Assembly: GCA_943788495.1 (NCBI GenBank)
Contig: CALSQO010000001.1
Location: 1,426,001-1,490,000 of the forward strand
Origin: UA16 sp905478895
GTDB lineage: Bacteria > Bacteroidota > Bacteroidia > Flavobacteriales_D > Sanyastnellaceae
DNA length: 64,000 nucleotides
Direction of reading: 5' to 3'
This document shows positions 53,258 through 63,058 of this stretch, piece by piece; positions within the stretch are counted from its first letter, which is position 1, and the number at the start of each line of letters is the position of its first letter. Both the position numbers and the translations under genes were made by a program. Under the pieces are notes generated by a model. That model did no database searches, was not told the origin of the DNA, and saw only the letters and a program-made list of their open reading frames with translations.

Positions 53258-56200
53258 TTAGTCCGTGGGCGCTTCAATGAACTCAATTTCGCTGCTGCGA
53301 ATCAATGCATTGAAGGCCGGCAACTGCTCGTCACGAAGCGCATACCATTTGGTCAACTCCACATCAATTTTGGCGGAAATATCCTGCCTAACCCCTTCCA
53401 TTTGATCCGTTGGACGATAAATGCCCATGCTCGCCAGTGAGCCGACATGCGCCAGCTTGTTGTTGAGTTTAATGGGGTAATTCAGCATGTCCTGGTTGCT
53501 TTTTAACTTGGTTTGGTAAAGCACCTCTTCAATGGCGACCATGGATGAATCCAACTGATCGGATGCATCGAATAATTCGGAATGTTCTTCTCTTTCGAGC
53601 CGCCCGAGCAATGCGGATATCTGTGCACGTGTGGCGCGCATGTGCCGGATGGCATCATGTGTTTCGTCCACTTTGTCGCGCACGGCTTTCAAGAATTCAA
53701 ATTGAGCCGTGCGGTCTGCGGCCGTGCCTTCCGCACGAGGATCCAATAGGATTTCGAAAGTGGTGGCCACCGTATCTTCATCCACGACGAGCTCAGCCGA
53801 ATAGATTCCCGGAGGCACCACTGGCCCTCGAAGCGTGCCCCACCACATCAAAAGCCCTTCAAAATCATCGGCTTTCTCGCACCTTAAATCCCATTGGAAT
53901 GGATTCAAACCTGACTCGGCCTCCAAAGCATCCTCTCCCGACTCCGCCGTTGCAAACGACCGAATTATATCTCCCTCGGCATCTTTGAAGGTCAGCGTGG
54001 CCGTGTCATAATCATCCGGCAGCTGGAACCACATGCGCACGCCCGCGGGGTGATTGGTTCCCCGGGTGTCCGACGCCTTGCCATTGCCGCCACCAAATCC
54101 TACGGTTGGATGCGGTTGAAAAAGGCGCAAGGCATTGGGCTCAACCGGGTCTTCAAGGGACTGCCAAAGCACATCCAAATCATCCAAAACCCAGAAGCTC
54201 CGACCCTGTGTTGCAACGATTAAATCATTGTCCTTCAACGCCAAATCCGTGATGGGTACCTGCGGCAAATTCAACTGGAACGAAATCCAATTTTGCCCTG
54301 CATCAGAACTCATATATAGTCCAAATTCAGTGCCCACGTATAGCAAGCCAGGCGTGTTGCGATCGGCTCGAATGACGCGTGTAAAATGGCCTGAATCAAT
54401 GCCTTTGGTGATGGTTTTCCATGTCGCGCCATAATCGGAAGTGTGGTAGAGGTATGGCGCGTAATCACCTCGCTTGTAACGCGTAGCTGCAACGTACAAC
54501 CCTCCGGGCTGATGGGGATCCACCTCCACGCTATTGACCATGGCATCTTTGGGCATTTTTGCCGGCGTAGCATCTGTCCAATTTTGGCCGCCGTCCCGGG
54601 AAACGTGCACCAAACCGTCATCCGATCCACACCAAAGGAGCCCGGGTTCCAAGGGCGATTCAACGGCCGCAAAAATCGTAGCGTAATACTCTACCCCGGT
54701 ATTGTCCTTGGTAATGGGGCCGCCAGATGAGACCAGTTTTTCTGTCTCTCCCCGCGTCAGATCGGGCGAAATGACTTCCCACGTTTCCCCGCCGTTGGTC
54801 GAGCGATGCAAATGCTGTGAACAGGTGTACAGCTGATTGGCATCGTGCGGAGAGAAAAACACCGGAAAGTTCCATTGGAAGCGGTATTTCATGCCCTCTG
54901 CCCCGCTTCCCATGGGGTTCTCCGGCCAAACATTGATCGCTCGACTCATGTCCAATTCGTGATTGAATCGGGTCAGGAAGCCGCCGTAGCTTCCGCCATA
55001 GACAATGCGGTCGTCCGATGGGTCCGGCGCAAGGTGCGCGCTTTCCCCTCCTGCCGTGGACTCCCAATGAGCGTCCGTGATGTATCCACTTGATGCCCGA
55101 GAATCGATCCGTATCGCCGAATTGTCTTGCTGAGCGCCATAAATGCGGTAGGGAAAACTGTCATCCGTGGTCACCCGGTAAAACTGAGCAGTGGGCTGAT
55201 TCATGTAGGTAGACCAACTGGCACCGGCGTCATAGCTAATCTGCGCGCCACCATCATCCGCGATGATCAATCGGTCCGCATCCTCCGGTGCAATCCACAA
55301 GTCGTGGTGATCACCATGGGGGGCATACCGGGCCTCGAACGTTTGTCCGCCGTTGGTCGAAACATGGTAGGCCACGTTCATGACGTATACGCGATTCACA
55401 TCTTCCGTATCCGCGTAAATGCGGGTGTAGTACCACGCACGTTGGCGCAAGCTTCGATCCGAGTTAACCAATTCCCACGCATTGCCTCCGTCATCAGAAC
55501 GGTACACGCCACCTGCCTCATTTTCAATGATGGCCCAAACGCGATCGGGATCCACAGGAGAGACCGTCACGCCTATAATCCCATGTGGCCCGGCTGGCAT
55601 GCCTGCTTGTTCCATGAGCGACGTCCACGTCTCACCCGCATCCTCCGATTTCCATAAAGCAGAGCCCTCACCTCCCGATGAAAAGTCGTAGGGCGTCCTT
55701 CGTACGTTCCACGTGCTGGCGTACAGGACGTCGGGATTGACTGGATCGAGAATCAAATCTACCGCACCTGCTCGTTCATTGGCAAACAACGTGCGCTTCC
55801 AAGTTTGCCCGCCATCAACGGATTTGAAGACGCCGCGTTCACCCGAATTCGTGAACAAATCGCCCAACACGGCAGCATAAACAATATCTGGATTCGTCGG
55901 GTGGATGCGAATGCGGGGGATGTGTCGGGACTCTTTGAGCCCCATATCCTTCCAACTTCGGCCACCATCCACAGACTTATACATTCCCGTGCCCGGAGAT
56001 ACGTTGCCGCGAACCGTGACTTCACCACCACCGACATACAAAACGTTCGGGTGCGAGGCACTCACCGCGATGGCACCAATTGAACCTCCAAAATAACCGT
56101 CTGAAATGTTGTCCCAGGTCGTGCCTCCGTTTTCCGTTTTCCAAACACCTCCGCCTGTAGCGCCCATGTAAAAAAGAAGTGGCTTGCCCTCCACACCTGC

Positions 56201-56389
56201 GACTGCCGCTGACCTTCCTCCCCGAAACGGACCAATGCATCGAAATTCCAATTCTGACTCCACCGCTCCTACATCCAGTGCATTGGATTGAGCAAGCGCA
56301 GTGCTATTCGGTACCATCAAAAGTGCCAGAAAAAATGCCGCCAGCAAATGTGCGCACGCCATCCAAGCAACCGAGGTGTGATTTTTCAT
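53258..56389 (-). CDS. Exported BNR/VPS10-like beta-propeller protein
   Basis: 1,043 residues, Sec signal (LLAAFFLALLMVPNSTALAQ). At least eight Asp-box (BNR) motifs appear, for example KTENGGTTWDN, KSVDGGRSWKD, KSEDAGETWTS, RSTNGGETWEV and VSRDGGQNWTD, giving a sortilin/VPS10-type propeller. A C-terminal helical part follows (TAQFEFLKAVRDKVDETHDA). Proteins like this are annotated as glycosyl hydrolase-like, but sialidase catalytic residues are not evident. Abundant in marine Bacteroidota; the role is probably binding or hydrolysis of extracellular polymers. Confidence 0.8.
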   Translation of the reverse strand: MKNHTSVAWMACAHLLAAFFLALLMVPNSTALAQSNALDVGAVESELEFRCIGPFRGGRSAAVAGVEGKPLLFYMGATGGGVWKTENGGTTWDNISDGYFGGSIGAIAVSASHPNVLYVGGGEVTVRGNVSPGTGMYKSVDGGRSWKDMGLKESRHIPRIRIHPTNPDIVYAAVLGDLFTNSGERGVFKSVDGGQTWKRTLFANERAGAVDLILDPVNPDVLYASTWNVRRTPYDFSSGGEGSALWKSEDAGETWTSLMEQAGMPAGPHGIIGVTVSPVDPDRVWAIIENEAGGVYRSDDGGNAWELVNSDRSLRQRAWYYTRIYADTEDVNRVYVMNVAYHVSTNGGQTFEARYAPHGDHHDLWIAPEDADRLIIADDGGAQISYDAGASWSTYMNQPTAQFYRVTTDDSFPYRIYGAQQDNSAIRIDSRASSGYITDAHWESTAGGESAHLAPDPSDDRIVYGGSYGGFLTRFNHELDMSRAINVWPENPMGSGAEGMKYRFQWNFPVFFSPHDANQLYTCSQHLHRSTNGGETWEVISPDLTRGETEKLVSSGGPITKDNTGVEYYATIFAAVESPLEPGLLWCGSDDGLVHVSRDGGQNWTDATPAKMPKDAMVNSVEVDPHQPGGLYVAATRYKRGDYAPYLYHTSDYGATWKTITKGIDSGHFTRVIRADRNTPGLLYVGTEFGLYMSSDAGQNWISFQLNLPQVPITDLALKDNDLIVATQGRSFWVLDDLDVLWQSLEDPVEPNALRLFQPHPTVGFGGGNGKASDTRGTNHPAGVRMWFQLPDDYDTATLTFKDAEGDIIRSFATAESGEDALEAESGLNPFQWDLRCEKADDFEGLLMWWGTLRGPVVPPGIYSAELVVDEDTVATTFEILLDPRAEGTAADRTAQFEFLKAVRDKVDETHDAIRHMRATRAQISALLGRLEREEHSELFDASDQLDSSMVAIEEVLYQTKLKSNQDMLNYPIKLNNKLAHVGSLASMGIYRPTDQMEGVRQDISAKIDVELTKWYALRDEQLPAFNALIRSSEIEFIEAPTD

Positions 56390-56514
56390 GGGTGGAAATT
56401 AATTCAATCCGGCGAATGCAGCATTCCATTGCACCTAATTCATGGCGATTGCTGGATTTGGGCGCGAGAAGAAGATTGAATCATGCACACCCTCCAAGGC
56501 GCCTTTTGGCCGGA

Positions 56515-57750
56515 TCACTCGCCCTGTTCGGCGTAATCAGCGAGATACAGGAACGGCTCATTGAGTTCTCCTTCCAAGGTGGTTTCAGATGCGCCATAGA
56601 GAATGCCATCCGCATCGCCGAGTACGAGCAATGGGACCACGTGTTCCATTAATTCTTGACCGAATCCATCGGATGCATCCCGTGGAAGTTCACAGGGAAG
56701 ATTATCCACCGCCATGACCGTGATACCGTCTGTATCCGAGATACCACATTCTTCTTCCTTTCCCGGATGATACCCGTATAGGGGGTCGGCTATGGAAGAA
56801 GGGCGAACTGTGCAGGCCACAGGGCCATCGATATCGCAGGAAATATCCGCGACAACTTGGAGGTTCCAATCATCGTGCCGCATGTCCTTCCGCGTGAACA
56901 AAAACGGTGATCCTTCCGCCCAAAAATGGCCAGCAATGAATAGATCGCCTCGCTGTGCAAAGGGCATAAACGTGCTTTCGAACAGCATCGGCTCCGCAAT
57001 AAATTCAGCCATATCGAACGCAGCGCCATCCTTACGGCGATTGTAATCGCCCACATCCAAGTGGGTATAGACCGGCTCGGGGAATTCCATGCGCAAAAAG
57101 TCATCGGGGTGCACGGACCGAATGTTCATCTTGTCCAACACTTCCTTGGCTCCTTGTCCTACCCGGCCGTGTCCCGTCAAAACAATTCGCAGGTCATTTG
57201 GAAGCTCTACTCCTTTCGCAGTGGAAAGCATGTCTTTCAAATCCAGGCAATCGATGGCCCGGGGAATGGCAAAACTACCTGTACGCTCGCCCCAAGCTCG
57301 AATACCGTTGTACGCTCCAACCAGCCCTGCCCACCGTCCAAATCCAATGATTCGACGGCCGCTCGGTCGCTTGAGCAATTCATAGTCAATGAGGCGGATG
57401 CGCTTCTTCAATATCTCTGCTAACAGATTTGCATTGTAGGGCTGCAGTTTGTGCGTATGGCTGAAAAACAGATACGTCTTGTCCGCGATCAATTCTTCGG
57501 CATTCACCTCTTTCACTCCAATGAGCACGTCGCGATCACTCAAGTCTTCCTGAATCTTCAGCCCTACGGACGCATATTCCGCATCTCGAATTCTTCGAAC
57601 GGGACTGGGCTGAACGGCTATATCCAATTCTGGAAAACGCTCCTGAAGGAGCACACATTGGTCTGGAGTCAACGGCACACGTTGATCAGGAGGTGTTTTG
57701 CCTTCCCGAAGAATGCCCAATCGCAAGGGGGTTTCAGATGTATATGCCAC
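56515..57750 (-). CDS. Saccharopine dehydrogenase (lysine-forming)-like / AlaDH-PNT family enzyme
   Basis: 411 residues from GTG 57750 (TTG 57765 is the earlier option; there is no ATG). The N-terminal LGILREGKTPPDQRVPLTPDQ is the alanine dehydrogenase/PNT-type substrate domain in its saccharopine dehydrogenase form. TYLFFSHTHKLQPYNANLL, LIDYELLKRPSGRRIIGFGR and VLTGHGRVGQGAKEVLDKM (dinucleotide-binding Gly loop) follow. It would interconvert saccharopine with lysine and 2-oxoglutarate using NAD(P). Whether it serves lysine breakdown or another imine reduction is undecided. Confidence 0.78.
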   Translation of the reverse strand: MAYTSETPLRLGILREGKTPPDQRVPLTPDQCVLLQERFPELDIAVQPSPVRRIRDAEYASVGLKIQEDLSDRDVLIGVKEVNAEELIADKTYLFFSHTHKLQPYNANLLAEILKKRIRLIDYELLKRPSGRRIIGFGRWAGLVGAYNGIRAWGERTGSFAIPRAIDCLDLKDMLSTAKGVELPNDLRIVLTGHGRVGQGAKEVLDKMNIRSVHPDDFLRMEFPEPVYTHLDVGDYNRRKDGAAFDMAEFIAEPMLFESTFMPFAQRGDLFIAGHFWAEGSPFLFTRKDMRHDDWNLQVVADISCDIDGPVACTVRPSSIADPLYGYHPGKEEECGISDTDGITVMAVDNLPCELPRDASDGFGQELMEHVVPLLVLGDADGILYGASETTLEGELNEPFLYLADYAEQGE

Positions 57751-57830
57751 GAGATATAGGATCAATTACGGACAACCAAGTTACTCAATGCACTTGCAGT
57801 ATCAGACGCTGTGCCGCAACTTTTCAACCT

Positions 57831-58595
57831 TCAGTCCTGAGCAAGAAAGCGATAATTGATGACGCCCGAAGATGGCTGGTTGGCCACGGCAATAAAAATG
57901 GAAGCCGCAGCACTCTCCAGCGCAGCGCGTGCAATGCACCCACTGGCATCGGATTGAACTCCTCCTTGGTTCGCGACAGAACCCAATTCGACCGACTCAA
58001 TTTTCGATTGGATCACACGGCCATCGGGTGCTACTTTTATCGCAATGGCCACCGAGCCGGCCACCCGGCATTTGTAACCGGGAATGGGCAGGTTGCGGTG
58101 TATTCTTCCGCCTAAATCGTATGATACAGTGACCTGACCGTCGTAGCGTTTGTCCCACTCTGTAAGTGTCTCAACAGCATCACTCGCTCCATCGTCCGGT
58201 ACTCCTTCAAGACCAAAATCCTTTTTGTCCGCTGCTAAACGTTCGAATTCAGCCTGCTCCATGGCACGCAACTCAGCTTCAACCGATTCGGTTAAACTTT
58301 GAATATCAGGAGCACTCGCCGTTGAAAGGCGATCCTGAACCCGTTCTGACTGTTCATTGGCCGTTAGGTTGGCCACACGCTCATTGAGCCGGGATTGGAT
58401 CATCTGTTCCATGGACTGTTCTTTGGCAGGCTCGAAGTCCGAAGCATTCACAAAATCAACCGCTACGAATTCGGTCGAAGCGGGCCGTCCATGTTGAACC
58501 GGCTGAAATGCCAAAATAATTAGGACGGTCGCATGCAAAGCCAATGTGATGGTCATTGCAGTCCAAAACTGATGCCTTGAAACACGGCGTGCCAT
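57831..58595 (-). CDS. TonB-like energy transducer
   Basis: 254 residues from ATG 58595. One N-terminal transmembrane helix (AMTITLALHATVLIILAF), a charged periplasmic linker rich in Glu, Arg and Ala, and a C-terminal TonB-like beta-alpha-beta domain (VAGSVAIAIKVAPDGRVIQS, then CIARAALESAA). Follows the TPR/coiled-coil gene by 2 nt, so the two are co-translated. ExbB/ExbD are not nearby. It may act as a structural periplasm-spanning link rather than a classical TonB. Confidence 0.72.
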   Translation of the reverse strand: MARRVSRHQFWTAMTITLALHATVLIILAFQPVQHGRPASTEFVAVDFVNASDFEPAKEQSMEQMIQSRLNERVANLTANEQSERVQDRLSTASAPDIQSLTESVEAELRAMEQAEFERLAADKKDFGLEGVPDDGASDAVETLTEWDKRYDGQVTVSYDLGGRIHRNLPIPGYKCRVAGSVAIAIKVAPDGRVIQSKIESVELGSVANQGGVQSDASGCIARAALESAAASIFIAVANQPSSGVINYRFLAQD

Positions 58596-58597
58596 GA

Positions 58598-61500
58598 TCA
58601 ATCCAAGACCATTGATGTTTCACGCTTCCACGTCACCGAAGTGATGCTACGATCAGCTTTGAAGTAATAGGTACCCGTTTTGGTCACCACCTTTCGGTAT
58701 CGAATGACCTTGTTCCCATTCCGAACGGTTCGCTCAATCACCAAGCCATTTGGAATGTCATAGGATTCTTCACTCACACCTTGCAAAACATCTGCATGCT
58801 CAAGCGGCAGGGTATAATCCTCGGGAGATCGTGGCTTCATGTTGTCAAGGCGCTCCTGCTCTTCTACCCGTCGGTCGTACGCGCGCTTCTGAGATTCGCG
58901 CTCTCGCTTGGACAAAGACTGACTGGCTTTTTTCGCTTGACGCCTCACATTGTACCACCGTTCCTTCGCTCTTTGGCTTGAACCGCTGCCTATTTCACGA
59001 TAACGGGTTGACGCAGCCGCAATCTGTTCACTTGAAATGCTGCGGGTCTCTGCTGCGGCGCGATTGAGTCCCTTGAATAACGTCCTCCACGTGCGCTTTT
59101 TCGCCTCGAGTTCAGGAACATTTTTAGCGTAGTCCCGCGCACGGTTTGAACGCAATCGCGTTTGACTTTCTTTTTCGTTGGCCACAGCATCCGCTCCATT
59201 TTGAATCAATCGATTGGAGCGGCGGCGGGTCGCATTGGATTCGGCAAGGTATTTTGATTGCACCGAGGCTTCGTCCGCCCGTCGTTCCTCTTGATTTTGA
59301 ATGGAACTGGCTTCATTTCTTCGCATCGTTCGTTCGAGATCCCGCGTTTTCTGGCGTTCACGTTCAATTCGTTCTGTGGACAATGCCGCAGAGGCTGAAA
59401 TCAATTGGGCCTGCGATTCTTTTTGCGCTTCTACTTGGGCATTTCGGGCCAATGCCTCACTTTTCAATGCCTCACTGAAATATTTCTCTACCTCATCTTC
59501 CTCGTTAGCATTGAGCCTGGACATCACTTGTTCCGCTCTTTTTCGGTCCAATTCTGTTTGCCTTCGGCGTTGCTCCTCGCGTTCCTCTTCAATCGCTGCA
59601 GCCTCATCCATTCGCCGCTGTCGCTCTGCTTCTTCGGCCAATCGCTCGGATTCAATTAGGGACTCAAAAGCCTGCTCCTCGAGCAATCGCTGCTCTTCCA
59701 TTGCAGCTGCATTTGCAGCCGCATCTTCGCTCTTCTCTGAAGCTTCTGTGGCGTTGGATTCAGACCGTTCAATCCGACTCAGTCGACTCTGAGCGTATCG
59801 GTCATTGGGCTTGACGTTCAGGGCGGAATTATACTTACGGCGAGACTCCGACCAATTGGAAGCGTCAAACGCATTGTCTGCTTCCAGGATGAGCGCGTTG
59901 TATTCTTCTTCCGCACTCAGCGCGGCTGCGCGGGCCGCATTCTCTGCAGCGAGACGTGCCATTTGATCGGCTTCCGCTTCAGCACGACCCGCTTCTCGTT
60001 CCGCTTCTGACGCAGCGCGATCGGCAGCACGCTGCGCTTCGGAAGCTGCACGGTCGGATTCTCGCTGTGCTTCAGACGCAGCACGATCAGCTTCCCGTTG
60101 GGCCGCTTCGGCCGAGCGTTCCGCTTCTCTGGCGTCATTCTTTTCAGCACGGTCATCCTTCTCATTTCTAGACTCGCGCTCCTTGCCTTGGGAATCTTTC
60201 GCATCGGCTACCAAGGCCTCGTCGTCTCTGGCTTCCGATGCTGAATCCAAGCCCGCTGCCTCATTGATACGCTTTCGAGCCTCGGTAATTCGCTGCTGCG
60301 GATAGCGTTCTTCCGGCAACACCTCCAACGCCTGCTCATATTTGGCAATGGCCGATTCATAATCATCATTGCGAAACAAGACATCTGCATCATCATTGAT
60401 GGCGTCGTATTCCCGGCGTTTTTCTTTCAATGCTGCGCTCGCCGCAGCCCGATCAGCGATCGCCTGCTCACGGGCAGCTCTTTCTGCAGCATCTGACTCC
60501 ATTTCTGCCAACCGCTCGCGGCTCGCTTCTGCCCGCTGTTGCCAAAAACGTTCCGCTGGCAAAAGCTGACCCGCTGCTTCGTATTTGACCAACGCTGCCC
60601 CGTAATCGTCTTTCCGAAACAATTGATTGGCCTCATCAATCAAGGCCTCATATTGAATGGTGCGCTCAACAATGTCCGCTGCTTGTGAAGCCAAATCTGA
60701 CTGCCGGGTTTCTGCTTCCTCGATCCGGTTCTTGGGGTAGCGTTCGTCCGGCTTTAATCCCAACGCCTCGCTGTACAGGCCAATGGCACGATCATACTGC
60801 TCGCGCTCGAAATACTTGTCCGCATCGAGAATGAGTTCCTGGTATTCCTCATCCGCCTCGGAATTTGCTAGCAGGGATGATTCTCGCTCATCCACTCGGC
60901 GCAAGCCATCCTCCGGCTCACGTGCATCCGGCTTCATGGTTTTGGCATCATTGAACGACTGCCGCGCCCCATTCAAGTCATCTCGAGACAGCGCCTCATC
61001 TCCTGCGTCGAGCAGGGACTGAAAGGCGGCCGCTGAAGCGTTGGAGGCATTGGCCTCATCCAACGCATTTTGCGCCTGCAATCGCTTATCAACAACTTCC
61101 TGCTCATCGGGGAATAATGCCAGGGCAGAATCATAAAAATCGATTGCTTTCTGCCACTCCTTGCTTGACTTTGAGCGATCTCCTTTCGCAACAAAATCCT
61201 CAAAATTTTCACGCATCCGTTCAGATTCAGAGGCCAGCCGTTCCAAACGACTGAATTCCGCATTCACCTTATTCCGCATTCGAACGGTGTAATTGCTATC
61301 GAACACCACCGTGTTCTTGTTCGCATCGTATTCTCCGCGTCCATAAGCATCTTCGAAAATGGTGCGATCGAATCCTTCTGGCAATGGAAGCATGGACATG
61401 TCCAGGTCCATGTTGCGGTTTCCAATTACGCTTTCGGGGATTCCGGATGCGTCCACCTCAATGCGCTTGTTGCTGTGGCCATCCAAAACAAAACTGAAGG

Positions 61501-61780
61501 TGTACAAATGGCGCAGAGGAAGTTCAAAATCATAATCCCCTTTGGCATTTGTTTTCAGCTGATCAAAGACTTCACCATCCTGGTAAACAATGACGTCAAC
61601 ACCCTCCAATCGCTTGTTGGCATCTTCTAATTTCACCGATCCAAAGACCAGAAATAAATCTTCCTGAGCGATCGCGGAGACCGAAACAAAGAGTCCTACA
61701 ACCACTGCAAACGAAGCAATTACGAAACGACTAAGGGCGTTTCGCAGGCTCACCTGTGCGCAGAAAATCACAGAAGGCAT
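58598..61780 (-). CDS. Exported TPR and long coiled-coil scaffold protein
   Basis: About 1,060 residues from ATG 61780. A signal segment (SRFVIASFAVVVGLFVSVSA) is followed by a carboxypeptidase-regulatory-like beta domain (FGSVKLEDANKRLEGVDVIV). Four or more TPR-type units built on AL(I/L)xxAxxxFxxxxYxxAixxYxxAL.L.PxexxPxxRI come next, then a long Ala/Glu/Arg/Gln coiled coil including 11-residue tandem repeats, and a C-terminal beta domain (GLVIERTVRNGNKVIRYRKV). Probably a periplasmic structural or assembly scaffold. Start codons 61813, 61828 and 61855 also exist, but 61780 leaves room for the divergent promoter. Confidence 0.7.
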   Translation of the reverse strand: MPSVIFCAQVSLRNALSRFVIASFAVVVGLFVSVSAIAQEDLFLVFGSVKLEDANKRLEGVDVIVYQDGEVFDQLKTNAKGDYDFELPLRHLYTFSFVLDGHSNKRIEVDASGIPESVIGNRNMDLDMSMLPLPEGFDRTIFEDAYGRGEYDANKNTVVFDSNYTVRMRNKVNAEFSRLERLASESERMRENFEDFVAKGDRSKSSKEWQKAIDFYDSALALFPDEQEVVDKRLQAQNALDEANASNASAAAFQSLLDAGDEALSRDDLNGARQSFNDAKTMKPDAREPEDGLRRVDERESSLLANSEADEEYQELILDADKYFEREQYDRAIGLYSEALGLKPDERYPKNRIEEAETRQSDLASQAADIVERTIQYEALIDEANQLFRKDDYGAALVKYEAAGQLLPAERFWQQRAEASRERLAEMESDAAERAAREQAIADRAAASAALKEKRREYDAINDDADVLFRNDDYESAIAKYEQALEVLPEERYPQQRITEARKRINEAAGLDSASEARDDEALVADAKDSQGKERESRNEKDDRAEKNDAREAERSAEAAQREADRAASEAQRESDRAASEAQRAADRAASEAEREAGRAEAEADQMARLAAENAARAAALSAEEEYNALILEADNAFDASNWSESRRKYNSALNVKPNDRYAQSRLSRIERSESNATEASEKSEDAAANAAAMEEQRLLEEQAFESLIESERLAEEAERQRRMDEAAAIEEEREEQRRRQTELDRKRAEQVMSRLNANEEDEVEKYFSEALKSEALARNAQVEAQKESQAQLISASAALSTERIERERQKTRDLERTMRRNEASSIQNQEERRADEASVQSKYLAESNATRRRSNRLIQNGADAVANEKESQTRLRSNRARDYAKNVPELEAKKRTWRTLFKGLNRAAAETRSISSEQIAAASTRYREIGSGSSQRAKERWYNVRRQAKKASQSLSKRERESQKRAYDRRVEEQERLDNMKPRSPEDYTLPLEHADVLQGVSEESYDIPNGLVIERTVRNGNKVIRYRKVVTKTGTYYFKADRSITSVTWKRETSMVLD
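59970..60117 (-). repeat. 33-bp tandem repeats coding an 11-residue coiled-coil unit
   Basis: About four and a half degenerate 33-bp units within the scaffold gene encode variations of AASEAQREADR (AASEAQRESDR, AASEAQRAADR, AASEAEREAGR). The unit length of 11 fits a hendecad coiled coil. Copy number may vary between strains. Confidence 0.75.
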
Positions 61781-61848
61781 TCCAAATGTTCTCGATTCAA
61801 TCGACTTTTGCATCCAATGGGTTTCAATCATCCTTAGAACGTAAAAAT

Positions 61849-62985
61849 ATGGCATTTAGTTATTGGGAGTCAACGGAATGGCTAGAAGGTAACGATTTAA
61901 TCGTTATTGGAGGTGGGATCGTGGGGCTATCCGCTGCTCTGCAAGCCAGTATCTTGAGGCCCCATTGGAAAATTGCCGTCATCGAGAGGGATACATTCGG
62001 CGGAGGTGGAAGCACCAAAAATGCCGGCTTCGCCTGTTTTGGAAGCCTCTCGGAGTTGGCACACGACCGATCCGTTTTGGGCGATGATGAGGCCGCGGCA
62101 TTGCTGAAAAAACGAATTGATGGTTTAAAACTGCTGCGCAATTCCCTGGGCGATTCATCCATCGGATACCGTGCTTGTGGGAGTCTGGAATTGATTCGAA
62201 AAGGCGCAGGGTATGAAATGCCGTCTCTGGAAACCATCTCCGAAGTCAATGCGTGGGCGGCTGAAACAACTGGGTCAATGCATACATTCCACATCGCCAC
62301 GGGAAAAGAGCTGGCGGGCATCAATAGCAAGACAATTGAAGGTGCTATTGCTTCGCCTCTCGAAGGCGCAATTGAAACTGGAAAAATGATGCAAGCCTTG
62401 CGTTCCAAAGCGCAAAAAACGGGAATACGCCTGCTGTTTGGGCTCAATGTAACCGGCTGGAATCAACACACAACAAATCACCAAATCGAAATCGAACGCG
62501 TCGGTGCGTCGGGTGTTGCGGAGCGATTTGCCATGAAGGTGCCCCATGTCGCGATCGCCACCAATGCTTTTGCCCGGGAATTGATTCCCAAATGCGATGT
62601 GAATCCAAAAGAAAACATGGTGCTCGTTACGGAAGCCATCGACAATTTAAGTTTTGACGGGACCGTGCACATGGATGCGGGTCACTTGTACGCTCGAAAC
62701 ATTCAAAACCGAATGCTTATTGGAGGGGGCCGGCACTGGAACTTGAAAAACAACACGGAGCTTGAGCAGAAGCTCAAAGCCCTGCTCAACGATGCCTTTC
62801 CAGAGACTTTGATGGCAAACATAGAATACCAGTGGACCGGCATCCTTGGAATCGGCGCAACCCGAATGCCGATTGTTTCAAAGCTTCACGCAAGAAGCGT
62901 TGCAGCTGTCAAATTGGGCGGAATGGGAGTGGCCATGGGCATGCAATTGGGAAAAGAAAGCATCGAACTTCTTCTTTCCGATTGA
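61849..62985 (+). CDS. FAD-dependent oxidoreductase (DAO family)
   Basis: 378 residues from ATG 61849. The dinucleotide motif LIVIGGGIVGLSAALQASI, the second FAD contact VIERDTFGGGGSTKNAGFAC, and near the C-terminus ILGIGATRMPIVSKL and KLGGMGVAMGMQLG are the DAO-fold signature. Family members oxidise amino acids, sarcosine, glycine or glycerol-3-phosphate. The substrate here cannot be read from the sequence. Cytoplasmic; divergent from the scaffold gene over 68 bp. Confidence 0.85.
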   Translation: MAFSYWESTEWLEGNDLIVIGGGIVGLSAALQASILRPHWKIAVIERDTFGGGGSTKNAGFACFGSLSELAHDRSVLGDDEAAALLKKRIDGLKLLRNSLGDSSIGYRACGSLELIRKGAGYEMPSLETISEVNAWAAETTGSMHTFHIATGKELAGINSKTIEGAIASPLEGAIETGKMMQALRSKAQKTGIRLLFGLNVTGWNQHTTNHQIEIERVGASGVAERFAMKVPHVAIATNAFARELIPKCDVNPKENMVLVTEAIDNLSFDGTVHMDAGHLYARNIQNRMLIGGGRHWNLKNNTELEQKLKALLNDAFPETLMANIEYQWTGILGIGATRMPIVSKLHARSVAAVKLGGMGVAMGMQLGKESIELLLSD

Positions 62986-63058
62986 TGCCGATGTAACCTT
63001 TTCTGAAACGTTCGCGTAAAGGGTCGAGATGGAATGTCACATTAAGACCTTTAAAACC

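Noticed and set aside
53258..56389. Sialidase assignment for the BNR-repeat protein
   Set aside because: Asp boxes are present, but the arginine triad and the catalytic Tyr/Glu pair of sialidases could not be identified.
59301..59792. 163-codon Ser-rich ORF opposite the coiled-coil scaffold gene
   Set aside because: A shadow of the Glu/Ala/Arg-rich repeats on the other strand.
59970..60117. 33-bp repeats considered as a CRISPR array
   Set aside because: They are contiguous without spacers and stay in the coding frame of a coiled coil. No CRISPR array was seen elsewhere.
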